Shown here piece by piece: positions 22,156 through 31,037 of a DNA stretch of 46,030 nt (the stretch's first letter is position 1; the number at the start of each line of letters is the position of its first letter). Under the pieces are notes generated by a model. It saw nothing but the letters and a program-made list of their open reading frames with translations, was not told the DNA's origin and did not search any database. The stretch covers positions 1-46,030 of the forward strand of contig DASTPP010000093.1 of the NCBI GenBank assembly GCA_035762175.1, read 5' to 3'. The stretch is from DASTPP01 sp035762175. GTDB taxonomy: Bacteria; Myxococcota_A; Polyangia; Polyangiales; Polyangiaceae. The position numbers and the translations under genes were made by a program.

Positions 22156-23151
22156 ATGGCGCCCCCCGCCCCCCCCGAAGCGTCCCCGCGCGCCGCCGTC
22201 CCGGCCCCCGCCGCCCTGAGCCCGGCGCGGCGCTGGCTTTACGCCCTCAAGCCGGCGAGCTGGCCCAAGCTGCTCGTGCCCGCCCTGCTCGGTCAGGCGC
22301 TCGGCTACGCCGCGAGCGGCCGCCCCTCGCCCCTCGGCCTGCTCTTCGGCGCCCTCTTCACCGCCTGCGACCTCGTCTTCATCGTCCTGCTCAACGACTG
22401 GGGCGACCGCGAGGTCGACGCGCTGAAGCGGCGGCTCTTTCCCGAGGGCTGCTCGCCGAAGACCATCCCCGACGGCATCCTGCCCGCCCGGCACGTGCTC
22501 GCCGCCGGCCTCGCCGCCGGCCTCGCCCTCGGCCTGACCGGCCTCGCCGCCGAGCGCTGGCTCGGGCGCCCCGGCTTCTCGCTGGCCGCGGCGCTGACCC
22601 TCGCCATGTTCGCCAGCTACACCTTCCGGCCCCTCGCCTTGAACTACCGCGGCGGCGGCGAGCTCGTCGAGATGGCGGGCGTCGGCGTCGTGCTGCCCTG
22701 GGCCAACGCCTACCTGCAAGGCGGCGCGGCCCTCGCCCCCGTCTACCTCGCCCTCTTGCCCGGCCACGCGCTGCTCGCGCTCGCCGGCGCGCTCGCCAGC
22801 GGCCTGTCCGACGAGATCAGCGACCGGGCGGGCGGCAAGTCGACGATGACCACGCGCTTCGGCAACGCGCCCGTGCGGCGCGCGATCGAGGCGCTCGTCG
22901 CCCTCGGCGCGCTCGCCTGGGCCGCGGCGGCCGCCTCGCCCGCCGTGCCCTGGTGGGCCGCGGCCCCCGCCGCCCTCGCGCTCGCCCGGCACGGGCGGCG
23001 CCTGCGCCGGGCCAGCGCCGCCGCCGTGACCAACGCGTTCCGCGAGCAGGCCGCGTACAAGGCCCACCTGCATCGGGCCGCCTGGCACGCCTCGCTCTGG
23101 CTCGCGGGCGCGCTCACGCTCGGACGGGCGCTCGGGGCCGGAACGGCGTAA
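22156..23151 (+). CDS. UbiA family prenyltransferase, first copy
   Basis: 331 residues from ATG 22156; a GTG at 22144 would add four. About eight or nine membrane helices are likely. The two Asp-rich motifs that bind Mg-prenyl diphosphate are NDWGDREVD (80-88) and DEISDRAGGK (219-228). The latter resembles MenA/UbiA enzymes that prenylate aromatic or naphthoate acceptors. The acceptor here is unknown. It is the first gene of a four-gene group that also holds a second UbiA and a lycopene-cyclase-like protein. Confidence 0.92.
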   Translation: MAPPAPPEASPRAAVPAPAALSPARRWLYALKPASWPKLLVPALLGQALGYAASGRPSPLGLLFGALFTACDLVFIVLLNDWGDREVDALKRRLFPEGCSPKTIPDGILPARHVLAAGLAAGLALGLTGLAAERWLGRPGFSLAAALTLAMFASYTFRPLALNYRGGGELVEMAGVGVVLPWANAYLQGGAALAPVYLALLPGHALLALAGALASGLSDEISDRAGGKSTMTTRFGNAPVRRAIEALVALGALAWAAAAASPAVPWWAAAPAALALARHGRRLRRASAAAVTNAFREQAAYKAHLHRAAWHASLWLAGALTLGRALGAGTA

Positions 23152-23160
23152 AACAACCCC

Positions 23161-23892
23161 ATGAACCCCCGCGCGCGCGCCATCGCCTGGCTCGGGCGGG
23201 TCGACCGCGGCCTCGAGGCCCGCTTCGGCTCGCTGGCCTCGCTCGGGCCGCGGCGGGCCCGCGCGAGCCGCCTCGCCGAGCTCGGCGAGCGGCTCCTGCC
23301 CTCCGACGTCGGCCTCGCCCCCGCGCGCGCCTTCGCCCGCAACACGGCCCGCGTCCTCGTCGCCTTCGCCGAGCACTTCCCGCACAACCTCTTCTGGGAC
23401 GCCGACCTCATCGCCGCCCGCATCGCCGCCCAGCCCGACCCCCCGGCCGCGCGCGAGCTCGCCGCCCGCCTCGTCGAGCTCTGCGCCCGCTTCGGGCGCT
23501 CGTCGCCGATCCGCTTCCCGTACCTGCACGACTTTCTCTTCGGCTACGACTGGTGCCGCTGGGTCGCCAGCGCGCCCGACGAGCGGCGCCACGTCGGCCC
23601 CTTCGACCCGCCCTTCCTCGGCTACCTCCTGCGCCGCGGCGCCGAGCTCTACGCGCTCATCGACCGGAACGACGCCACCTACGGCCGGCTCGAGCCCGGC
23701 TGCTTCCGCAACCCCTTCCCCTTCGCCCGCAACCCCGACGACGAGGCCAGGCTCTACCGCGCCCTCGCCGAGCGAGATCTCATCCCCGTGCGCGCCTGGC
23801 AGCTCGACAGCCGCCCCCGCTGGGACTTGCCCTACGCCGAGCTGCGCCGCTCCCTCGCCGACGAGCTGGGCATCGCCCGAAGGTCGGCGTGA
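23161..23892 (+). CDS. protein of unknown function between two UbiA genes
   Basis: 243 residues from ATG 23161, nine bases after the first UbiA gene. It is soluble, rich in Arg, Ala and Leu, with many aromatic residues: FAEHFPHNLFWDADL, YLHDFLFGYDWCRW, PFLGYLLRRGAELYALIDRND. A helical fold is likely and no catalytic motif is recognised. Its stop overlaps the second UbiA start, so it should be made together with both prenyltransferases and may bind one of them or act on the same substrate. Family not recognised. Confidence 0.8.
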   Translation: MNPRARAIAWLGRVDRGLEARFGSLASLGPRRARASRLAELGERLLPSDVGLAPARAFARNTARVLVAFAEHFPHNLFWDADLIAARIAAQPDPPAARELAARLVELCARFGRSSPIRFPYLHDFLFGYDWCRWVASAPDERRHVGPFDPPFLGYLLRRGAELYALIDRNDATYGRLEPGCFRNPFPFARNPDDEARLYRALAERDLIPVRAWQLDSRPRWDLPYAELRRSLADELGIARRSA

Positions 23893-24878
23893 TGGGCGCG
23901 CCACCCAGCAGGCCGCAAGCCCCCTCGCGCCGGGCGGGCCCGGCGTCGCGCGGGGGCCCGGGCAAGGCCTCGGCGGCGGGCGGCGGGCGCGTGCGCGCCT
24001 GGCTGCAGGCCGCGCGCCTGCCCTCGCAATCGTACATCGCCCTGCCGCTCCTCATCGGCCAGGCGCTCGCCGCCGCGCGCGGCCACCCCTGGCGCCCCGG
24101 CGTGCTCGTCGCCGTGCTGCTCTTCGGCCTCTTCGACCAGCTCTACATCGTCTGGGCCAACGACTACGCCGACCAAGAGACCGACCTGCGCAACCGCACC
24201 CCCACGCCCTTCTCGGGCGGCTCGCGGGTGCTCGCCGAGGGGCGCATCACGCCGACCGATCTGCTCAACGCCGCCACGCTCGCCGCCGCCCTCGCCCTCG
24301 GCGTCTCGGCCTGGCTGGCGCTCGTCGAGGGCCGCTGGCTGCTCGTGCCCCTCGCCCTCGTCGCGCTCGCGCTGCTCTGGGCCTACAGCTTCCCGCCCCT
24401 GCGCCTCTCCTACCGGGGCGGCGGCGAGCTGCTGCAGGCCGCCGGCACCGGCCTCGTTTTGCCCCTCTACGGCTACTACGCCCAGGCCGGCACGGCCTGG
24501 GGCTTCCCCTGGCTCGCCAGCGTCGCGCTCCTGCCGACGCAGCTCGCCTGCGCGCTCTCGACCTCGATGCCCGACGAGCCCTCCGACCGCGAGAGCGGAA
24601 AGCGCACCGCCTCGGTGCGCCTCGGCCTCGGCACCACCGGCGCCCTCGTCGTCGTGTTCGACGCGGCCGCCCTCGTCGCCTTCCTGCTCCTGCCCTGGTC
24701 GCCGCGCGGCACCCCGAACCCCGTCTGGTCCCTGCCCGCGCTCATGGCCACCGCCCTCTGCCTCGCCTGGCCCGACGCCCGCCCGGGCACGCGCGACCTC
24801 GCCCTGCGCGTCGGCGCGGCCGTCGCCGCCACGCTCGCCATCGGCGGGGCCATGCTCGGCTCGCTGCTCGCGCCGTGA
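23892..24878 (+). CDS. UbiA family prenyltransferase, second copy
   Basis: 328 residues from ATG 23892, whose A is the last base of the preceding stop. A basic, disordered leader of about 35 residues precedes the membrane helices. Asp-rich motifs are NDYADQETD (90-98) and DEPSDRESGKRT (228-239). SYRGGGELLQAAGTGLVLPLYG parallels NYRGGGELVEMAGVGVVLPW of the first copy, so the two are diverged paralogues. They may act in sequence or on different acceptors. Confidence 0.92.
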   Translation: MGAPPSRPQAPSRRAGPASRGGPGKASAAGGGRVRAWLQAARLPSQSYIALPLLIGQALAAARGHPWRPGVLVAVLLFGLFDQLYIVWANDYADQETDLRNRTPTPFSGGSRVLAEGRITPTDLLNAATLAAALALGVSAWLALVEGRWLLVPLALVALALLWAYSFPPLRLSYRGGGELLQAAGTGLVLPLYGYYAQAGTAWGFPWLASVALLPTQLACALSTSMPDEPSDRESGKRTASVRLGLGTTGALVVVFDAAALVAFLLLPWSPRGTPNPVWSLPALMATALCLAWPDARPGTRDLALRVGAAVAATLAIGGAMLGSLLAP

Positions 24879-24885
24879 GCGCGCG

Positions 24886-25623
24886 ATGGCCGCGCCCCTC
24901 GCCTACGACTTCCTCGCCCTCGCGCTGCTCTGCCTCGCCCCCGGCGCGCTCGCCTGGGCCCTCCGCCCCGACCTGCGCCCCGCCATGGCGCGCTCGGCCC
25001 TCGCCGCCCTGCCCTTCGCCCCGACCGAGCGGCTCTTCTACCCGACCTACTGGTCGCCCCGCTTCCTCTTCGACCTCGTCGAAACGATCGGCTTCGGCGT
25101 CGAAGATCTGATCTTCCTCGCCGGGCTCGCCGCCTTCACGACGGCCGCCTACCCCTTCGCCTTCCGCCGCGCCCTGGTGCCGCGCGGCCCCCCCTCCGCC
25201 CGGCGCGCGTTCGCCCGCGCCGGCGCCGTCGTCGCGCTCACGCTCGGCGCGGGCCTCGCCCTCGTCGCGCTCGGCCTGCCCGCCATCTACGCCTGCCTCG
25301 CCGCCATGGCCGGCGCCGCCCTCGCCGTCGTCCTGCGCCGCCCCGACCTGCTCGCGCCGAGCCTGCTCGGCGGACTCGTCTCGGCGCTCGTCTACGGGGC
25401 GATCTGCCTGCTCTACGAGGCGCTCTTCCCGGGCGTCTTCCGGCGGGTGTGGCACACCGAGCACTTCCTCGGGCGCTTCCTGCTCGGCCTGCCCCTCGAA
25501 GAGCTGCTCTACGGCTGGGCCGCGGGCTCGGCCGCGAGCGCGTTCGCCCCCTTCGCCTTCGGCTTTGGCTTCGCGCCCCGGCCGACCGCCCCCCCGACCG
25601 GGGCGGGGCTCAGCCGCCGGTGA
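24886..25623 (+). CDS. lycopene cyclase domain-like membrane protein
   Basis: 245 residues from ATG 24886, with about six or seven membrane helices. PTYWSPRFLFDLVETIGFGVEDLIF and LLGLPLEELLYGWAAGSAAS match the two signature stretches of heterodimer-type lycopene cyclase domains (CrtYcd/CarR), including the conserved PLEE. Canonical enzymes carry two such domains or two subunits; I see one PLEE. It could be a cyclase half or a relative acting on another isoprenoid. Its neighbours are UbiA prenyltransferases, not phytoene enzymes. The last codons lie in a 36-bp duplication. Confidence 0.8.
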   Translation: MAAPLAYDFLALALLCLAPGALAWALRPDLRPAMARSALAALPFAPTERLFYPTYWSPRFLFDLVETIGFGVEDLIFLAGLAAFTTAAYPFAFRRALVPRGPPSARRAFARAGAVVALTLGAGLALVALGLPAIYACLAAMAGAALAVVLRRPDLLAPSLLGGLVSALVYGAICLLYEALFPGVFRRVWHTEHFLGRFLLGLPLEELLYGWAAGSAASAFAPFAFGFGFAPRPTAPPTGAGLSRR

Positions 25624-25678
25624 ACGTCCCGCGGCAGTTGCCGGGGCTCAGCCGCAGGTGAACGTCCAGCGGCAGTTG
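25605..25678. repeat. 36-bp duplication at two convergent gene ends
   Basis: Copies 25605-25640 and 25643-25678 differ at two bases. The second copy encodes (on the - strand) the last residues and stop of the dipeptidase-like gene; the first encodes (on the + strand) the last residues and stop of the cyclase-like gene. Confidence 0.9.
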
Positions 25679-27828
25679 TTCGACAGGCACTCGCGGTCCT
25701 TCGCGCAGGCCGCCCCCTTCGACTTCTTGTTCTGGCACTTGCCCGAGTTCAGCCCCCAGCCGCAGTACTGGGCCGCGCCGCAGTCGTCGTCGCCGTCGCA
25801 GAGGCAGGTGCCGGTCGGGTTGACCACGCAGTCGGCGCTGCAGCGGCCCGTCGTGCACTCGCGGTCCGAGCGGCAGGCCTGGCCGTAGGCGGCCGAGCTC
25901 GGGGTGAAGCACCAGCCGGCCGTGTCGAGGCAGCCGCCGCACTCGCCCGAGAGGCACTGGCCGTCGCGGCTGCAGCCCTCGTGGTCTCCGCGCTTGAACG
26001 AGCACTCGTTGTCGGCGTCGACGAGCGGGACGCCCTCGGCGCAGTAGAAGACCTCGTCGCCGCAGTCGACGTCGGCGTCGCAGAGCGCGTACTCGGGGCG
26101 CTCGCCCGGCGCGAGGTAGGGCGCGACGCCGCCCGTGTCGACGTCGTCGGCCGGGTCGGCCGGGCCCGAGCGCGGGCCCGCGGCGCGCTCCCACATCTGC
26201 AAAAACGCCTCGGACGAGCCGCGCAGCGGGCCCGTGTCGACGCCGAGCTGGTCGAGGTCGGCGAGCAGGTCGGGCAAGAGGCCCACGTGCGCCAGGCCCT
26301 TGGCGTCGAACTCGGTGCCGAGCGGGGGCGGGCCCTGCTGGGCCTGCAGCGCCGCCTGGCCCTTCGCCTCCCGCGGGAAGGTGGCCGAGCACGCGCCGTC
26401 GGCCCCGAAGCGCGGCCGGGTCTGCTGGATGAAGCCGTTCAGGTCCGAGCCGAGCGCCATCGGCACCTTCAGGCCCTGCCGGCCGAACTCGTAGGCCTGC
26501 GCGAACGAGCGGCTCGAGCCGTGGCAGCTGTTGGCGACGCCCGAGCGCGTGTACTCGCGCGCCTCGTCGTGCGCGGTGCGCAGCCCGAACATGCCGCCCG
26601 TGCGCCGCAGCATCTGCACGACCGCGGCCGGCGTCGTCTTCTCGGTCTTGGCCAGGTCGGGGTTCATCACCTCGCGGAAGTGCCCGTGCGAGACGTAGAG
26701 CGGGTAGTACGCGTTCGCCTGCGCGAGCTCGTACGCCCGGGCCACGCTCTTCTCGGACAGGTGCGCGACGTCGATCAGCATGCCGCGCGCCATCATCTCG
26801 CCGAGCAGCGCCTCGCCCTCGGCCGTCAGCCCCTTGGTGTTGCGGCACGCCCCGTCGACGTCGAAGCCGAGCGTCACGCCCCCGAGCGTCGCGCCGCAGT
26901 CGGTGTCGACGTGGCACGTCTCGGTGTACTGCGCCACGTGAAAGATGGCGTTGTGCGGCGCCGCCCCCGCGAAGCGGTTGTCGACCTGGTGCACCGGCTG
27001 CAGCGTGCGCACCCCGAGCGCGTAGAAGCGCTCGAACTCGGCCCGCCAGTCGGGCGCGGCGCCGAAGATGTGGCTCGCCTCGATCGAGAGCACCACCGCG
27101 AGCTTGCCCTCGTTGATGATGCGCCGGGCATCGGCCGGCGAGCGCGCGATCTCGAGCCAGTCGTGCCGCGCGTCGAGCGCGTGCGCCAGCTGCAGCTGCA
27201 GCTCGACGTCGGCCATCTCGTCGCAGGCGCGCTCCCGGTTCTGCGGCGGCAAGAGCTCGCAGAGCCAGTCGTAGCTCACCGCCGACATCACCGTCAGGCT
27301 CAGCCCCCCCTCGTGCGCCTGCTTGAGCGCGCCCTCCCAGGCCTGCTGGTGCGCCACCGTGTCCCAGCGCGGCCAGCCCCCGCCGAACGAGCGGCGGCCG
27401 AGGTGCAGCCCCGTGTCGCCCTGCGTGCCCTGGGCCATGCCGATGACCTCCGAGCCGACCGCGCCGCCCACCGAGAAGAGCCCGTGCAAAAGCGGAATCG
27501 ACCCGAGATCGACGCCGAGCGGCCCCGGGCAGTGGTCGAGCAGGCTCGAGAGGTCGGCCCGCACCCGCGCGTGATCGCTCGGCGGCAGCCCCCCGTCGCA
27601 GTCGTCGAGCGGCCCCGCGTGCCCACCGTGCAGCCACCCGCCCCCGAAGGCCTCCTCGGCCATCATGTGCAGGTGCAAATCGGCGAAGCCCGCCACCGGC
27701 GCCGACGCCGCCGACAGCCCGTCGCGGCCCTCGCCCGCGTCGCCCGGCCCCGCCCCGGCCCGATCGCAGCCGAGCGCGCCGAGCGCCAAGAGCACGCCGA
27801 GGGTCGAAAGGTAGGTACGTTCTCGCAT
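25648..27828 (-). CDS. secreted dipeptidase/amidohydrolase-like lipoprotein with Cys-rich tail
   Basis: 726 residues from ATG 27828. The signal peptide ends at the lipobox LGC (C21). A metal-hydrolase domain follows: DLHLH (50-54), VVLSIEASH, IDVAHLSEKS and LYVSHGHF carry likely metal ligands of the membrane-dipeptidase (M19)/amidohydrolase type. From about residue 585 the tail has repeats of the form C-x(5)-C-x(n)-YC and C-x-x-D-x-x-C-x-x-x-x-C (for example CRSDRECTTGRC, CAKDRECLSNNC), common in secreted myxobacterial proteins. It is probably displayed on the cell surface. It is divergent from the AraC gene. Confidence 0.86.
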   Translation of the reverse strand: MRERTYLSTLGVLLALGALGCDRAGAGPGDAGEGRDGLSAASAPVAGFADLHLHMMAEEAFGGGWLHGGHAGPLDDCDGGLPPSDHARVRADLSSLLDHCPGPLGVDLGSIPLLHGLFSVGGAVGSEVIGMAQGTQGDTGLHLGRRSFGGGWPRWDTVAHQQAWEGALKQAHEGGLSLTVMSAVSYDWLCELLPPQNRERACDEMADVELQLQLAHALDARHDWLEIARSPADARRIINEGKLAVVLSIEASHIFGAAPDWRAEFERFYALGVRTLQPVHQVDNRFAGAAPHNAIFHVAQYTETCHVDTDCGATLGGVTLGFDVDGACRNTKGLTAEGEALLGEMMARGMLIDVAHLSEKSVARAYELAQANAYYPLYVSHGHFREVMNPDLAKTEKTTPAAVVQMLRRTGGMFGLRTAHDEAREYTRSGVANSCHGSSRSFAQAYEFGRQGLKVPMALGSDLNGFIQQTRPRFGADGACSATFPREAKGQAALQAQQGPPPLGTEFDAKGLAHVGLLPDLLADLDQLGVDTGPLRGSSEAFLQMWERAAGPRSGPADPADDVDTGGVAPYLAPGERPEYALCDADVDCGDEVFYCAEGVPLVDADNECSFKRGDHEGCSRDGQCLSGECGGCLDTAGWCFTPSSAAYGQACRSDRECTTGRCSADCVVNPTGTCLCDGDDDCGAAQYCGWGLNSGKCQNKKSKGAACAKDRECLSNNCRWTFTCG

Positions 27829-28152
27829 GGCCGCTCCCGATTTCGAAGGGCGCCCGCCCGATCTGGGCGCCACGCCCGACTTGTTTTGCACTGCGTCAAC
27901 CCCGCGGCCCCCGCCGCCCCGGGCCAACGAAGCCGGGCTTTGGCCAAGCCGACCGAAGGAGTGACGCGCCGTTCGTAGAAACGAACTCAGACCCACCTTG
28001 GTGCCCGGGGCACTACCCCTGGGTCTCCGAGCTCCAGTGTCCCACGACCACTCGGTCCGAGGTTTGATGTATCGCGCCAGTTTTCAGGCAAACTACGCCA
28101 AGGCCCCCGAGCCTGCCGATGCGGGCGTGACGCGCCCTGGGGCCCCGCCGCG
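27829..28152. other. divergent promoter region (lipoprotein / AraC)
   Basis: 324 bases between divergent genes, with lower GC in the middle. Inverted repeat agaccca/tgggtct (27989-27995, 28020-28026) encloses a second palindrome gtgccc/ggggcac (28000-28012). This nested element could be an operator for the AraC-type regulator. I see no confident -35/-10 pair and no ORF. Confidence 0.5.
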
Positions 28153-29223
28153 ATGGCCGCCAACCCTTCCGCCTCCCCCATGCGCTCGCAGCTCGTCGGG
28201 CCGCTGCTCGCCCTGCTGCAAAGCCGCGGCGTCGACGTCGGCGAGCTCACCCGCCGCTTCGCCCTGCCCGAGGGCGCCGTGGGCGCCGCCGAGGTGGCGC
28301 TGCCGGTCGGCAAGCTCTGCGCGCTCTTCGACGCGGCCGAGCGCGCGGCCGGCGACCCCTGCCTCGGGCTGCGGGCGGCGGCCGAGTTCCCGCGGGGGGC
28401 GTGGGGCCTCGCCGAGTTCTGCGGCCGCTCCTCGCCCAGCCTCCGCGAGGGGCTGCGCCGCATCGCGCGCTACGCCGCGCTCTGCGACGATCTGACCGTC
28501 CTCTCGTTCGCCGAGGGGCCCGAGGGCGGCACCCTCGAGCACCGCGTCCGCAACCAGCCTCTCGGCCTGGGCCGGCTCGGCAACGAGTTCCTGATCGCGA
28601 GCATTCTCGTTCAGGTGCGCGCGCACGCGGGCCCCTCGTGCTCGCCCGAGCGCGCCTGGTTCGCGCACCCGAAGCCCGGCGATCTCGACGAGCTCGCCCG
28701 CGCGCTCGGCACGCGCCGGCTCGCCTTCGGCGCGCCGACGAACGGCATGTTCTTCAGCCGGGCCACCCTCGACACGCCCATCGCCTCGAGCGACCCCGCC
28801 CTGCTCTCGGTGCTCGACGCCTTCGCCGAAGAGGCCGTCGCCAAGCGGCAGCGCGAGGTCCGGCCCTTCGGCGACGTGCGCGGGGGCATCGCCGCGGCGC
28901 TGCGCGAGGGCCGCGCCCCCAACGTCGAGGGCGTCGCGCGCGCCCTCGGCCTGAGCGCGCGCACGCTGCAGCGGCGCCTCTCCGAAGAGGGCACGACCTT
29001 CCAGCGCGAGGTCGACGCCGTGCGCGAAGAGCTCGCCCGCTCGTACGTCCTCGACGCCGCCGCCTCGCTCGACGACGTCGCCGCCTCGCTCGGCTACGCC
29101 GACCCGAGCGCGTTCGTCCGCGCCTTCCGCCGCTGGACGGGCATGACGCCCGGGCAGTTCCGGGCCCACGCCCGCGCCCAGGCGAAGCCCGGCGACCAGC
29201 CCGCCCCGGGCGACGCCGAGTAG
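28153..29223 (+). CDS. AraC family transcriptional regulator
   Basis: 356 residues from ATG 28153. The N-terminal ~200 residues (LLQSRGVDVGELTRRFALP, PCLGLRAAAEFPRGAWG, GFLIAS-like centre) match the ligand-binding domain of OruR/AraC proteins (arabinose-binding type 2). The C-terminal ~95 residues hold two helix-turn-helix motifs: VEGVARALGLSARTLQRRLSEEG and LDDVAASLGYADPSAFVRAFRRW, then TGMTPGQFR. The effector is unknown. It may control the divergent lipoprotein gene. Confidence 0.95.
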   Translation: MAANPSASPMRSQLVGPLLALLQSRGVDVGELTRRFALPEGAVGAAEVALPVGKLCALFDAAERAAGDPCLGLRAAAEFPRGAWGLAEFCGRSSPSLREGLRRIARYAALCDDLTVLSFAEGPEGGTLEHRVRNQPLGLGRLGNEFLIASILVQVRAHAGPSCSPERAWFAHPKPGDLDELARALGTRRLAFGAPTNGMFFSRATLDTPIASSDPALLSVLDAFAEEAVAKRQREVRPFGDVRGGIAAALREGRAPNVEGVARALGLSARTLQRRLSEEGTTFQREVDAVREELARSYVLDAAASLDDVAASLGYADPSAFVRAFRRWTGMTPGQFRAHARAQAKPGDQPAPGDAE

Positions 29224-29242
29224 CCCCCCGCCGCTTCTCGAC

Positions 29243-29677
29243 TCAGCGCGCGGGCGTACCGTTCGGAGTCGACACGCCCTCGAGCGCGCGGCTCTTGGTC
29301 GCCTGATCGCCGACCTGCGTCGCGATGTCGGCGAGCGCGACGATGCCGACGAGCGCCTTGTCGCGGTTGAGCACGGGCACGCGCCGCACCGCCTTGTCGC
29401 GCATCTTGCGCCGCAGCTCTTCGATGCTCTCGTCGTCGAAGCACCAGACGAGCTCGCCCGACATCACGTCGCGCACGATCGCCCGCTTCGGGTCGTCGCC
29501 TCGTGCCACAGCCCGCACGGCGATGTCACGGTCGGTCACCATGCCGACCAGGCGCCCGCCCTCGCACACCGGCAGCGAGCCCACGTCGAGGTCGCGCATC
29601 TGCTCGGCCGCCTGCTGAACGGTCGCATCCGGAGGGATGACCCTCACGTCGGTGCTCATGATGTCTCGTACGGCCAT
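29243..29677 (-). CDS. CBS domain pair protein
   Basis: 144 residues from ATG 29677; AGGAG lies ten bases upstream. Two CBS domains span about 8-60 (MSTDVRVIPPDATVQQA, LVGMVTDRDIAVRAV) and 72-125 (VMSGELVWCFDDESIEE, LVGIVALADIATQV). Tandem CBS domains bind adenosyl ligands such as AMP or ATP. As a stand-alone unit it probably regulates another protein in trans. It is convergent with the AraC gene, whose stop is 19 bp away. Confidence 0.95.
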   Translation of the reverse strand: MAVRDIMSTDVRVIPPDATVQQAAEQMRDLDVGSLPVCEGGRLVGMVTDRDIAVRAVARGDDPKRAIVRDVMSGELVWCFDDESIEELRRKMRDKAVRRVPVLNRDKALVGIVALADIATQVGDQATKSRALEGVSTPNGTPAR

Positions 29678-29826
29678 GGCTTCATGGCTCCTTTCCGCGT
29701 GGTTGAGCCCGCGCCTCGAGCGGGCGATTCGCGTTTCGAAGCCCCCCGCTGCATCGCCCGCGCCACGCGACGGGGGGGCCTCCCGCCGGCGACGGTGGCC
29801 CCCTCTTTGCTTGCTCGGTGCGAGCC

Positions 29827-30345
29827 ATGTCCGAGATCGAAAGCCCGAGCTTGACCAACCAGCACGTCGCCGGCGATCTGCGCGAGGCCGCCGATCTGCT
29901 CGAAGAGAAGGGCGCCTCGCCCTACCGCACGGGCGCGTACCGCCGCGCGGCCGACACCATCGAGCGGCTGAGCGAGCCCGTCACCGAGCTCATCCGGCGC
30001 GAGGGGGTCGGGGCCCTGCGCGCGCTGCCCGGCATCGGCCCCTCGCTCAGCGCCGCGATCGAAGAGATCGTGCGCACGGGCCGGTGGTCGCGCCTCCACG
30101 GCTACCGCGCCGGGTCCGACCCGATTGCCCTGCTCCGCTCGGTGCCCGGCGTCGGGGCCGTGCTCGCGCGGCGCATTCACGACGCGCTCCACATCGAGAC
30201 GCTCGAAGAGCTCGAGGCCGCCGCGCGCGACGGGCGGCTCGAGCGCGTCGAGGGCGTCGGGGCGGGGCGGGCGCTGCGCGTGCGGGCGGCGCTCGAGGCG
30301 CTGCTCGCGCGGGGCGGCGGCCCGACGAAGGTGAACGCGGCCTGA
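29827..30345 (+). CDS. helix-hairpin-helix protein resembling the N-terminal part of PolX
   Basis: 172 residues from ATG 29827. NQHVAGDLREAADLLEEKG, YRTGAYRRAADTIERL and LPGIGPSLSAAIEEIVRTG match the 8-kDa lyase-like domain of family X DNA polymerases, followed by a second HhH (LLRSVPGVGAVLARRIHD) and a third (RVEGVGAGRALRVRAAL). The nucleotidyltransferase and PHP domains of PolX are absent. It probably binds DNA non-specifically. The next gene starts 12 bp downstream. Confidence 0.9.
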   Translation: MSEIESPSLTNQHVAGDLREAADLLEEKGASPYRTGAYRRAADTIERLSEPVTELIRREGVGALRALPGIGPSLSAAIEEIVRTGRWSRLHGYRAGSDPIALLRSVPGVGAVLARRIHDALHIETLEELEAAARDGRLERVEGVGAGRALRVRAALEALLARGGGPTKVNAA

Positions 30346-30357
30346 GCCGAAAGGCGC

Positions 30358-30993
30358 GTGACCGACGCCCCCTTCCGCTACGTCGCGCTGGGCGACTCGA
30401 CGGCCGCCGGCTACGGGGTCGGCGCCGCCGACTCGTACGCCGGCCGCACCCTCGCGCGCCTGCGCGAGCGCGCGCCCGCGGCCGAGCTCGTCAACGTGGC
30501 CCGCAACGGCGCGCTCTTGCGCGACGTGCTCGGCGGGCAGGCGGCGGCCCTCGGCCCGCTCCGCCCGGCCCTCGTCACGGTCTCGATCGGGGCCAACGAT
30601 CTCTGGCGGCAGGTGCCCCCCGCCGAGTTCGCCGCCGGCCTCGACGCGCTCGGCCGGGCCCTCGCCGCCCTCGACGCCGCGGTCGTCGTGAGCAACCTGC
30701 CCGACCTCACCCGCGCGCCCGTCGCCCCCTTCGCCGAGTCGTGGGTCGGCCTCTCGCTCGAGGCCATCGGCCGGCGCGTCGAGCTCTTCAACGACGAGTT
30801 CCGCCGGGCGACCCGGCGGCACGGCCTCGTGCTCTTCGACCTCTTCGACGCGACCCGCGAGACGCTCGCCGAGCACCCCGAGTACTTCGGCCCCGACGGC
30901 TTTCACCCCTCGGCCGCCGGGCACGAGGCCTGGGCGCTCGGCCTCTGGCCGCACGTCGACGAGGCGCTCGCCCGCCGCGCCGGCGCGCCCTGA
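30358..30993 (+). CDS. SGNH/GDSL family hydrolase
   Basis: 211 residues from GTG 30358. Block I is YVALGDSTAAGYG with the nucleophile Ser, block II the Gly in VARNGAL, block III GANDLW, and block V DGFHPSAAGHE with the Asp-His pair. No signal peptide, so cytoplasmic. It probably hydrolyses a small ester or thioester. It lies 12 bp after the HhH gene, likely in the same transcript. Confidence 0.94.
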   Translation: MTDAPFRYVALGDSTAAGYGVGAADSYAGRTLARLRERAPAAELVNVARNGALLRDVLGGQAAALGPLRPALVTVSIGANDLWRQVPPAEFAAGLDALGRALAALDAAVVVSNLPDLTRAPVAPFAESWVGLSLEAIGRRVELFNDEFRRATRRHGLVLFDLFDATRETLAEHPEYFGPDGFHPSAAGHEAWALGLWPHVDEALARRAGAP

Positions 30994-31037
30994 CGACGAG
31001 CGGCGGGCGTGCCGGCGCGACGCGGGGGCGCCCCGGC

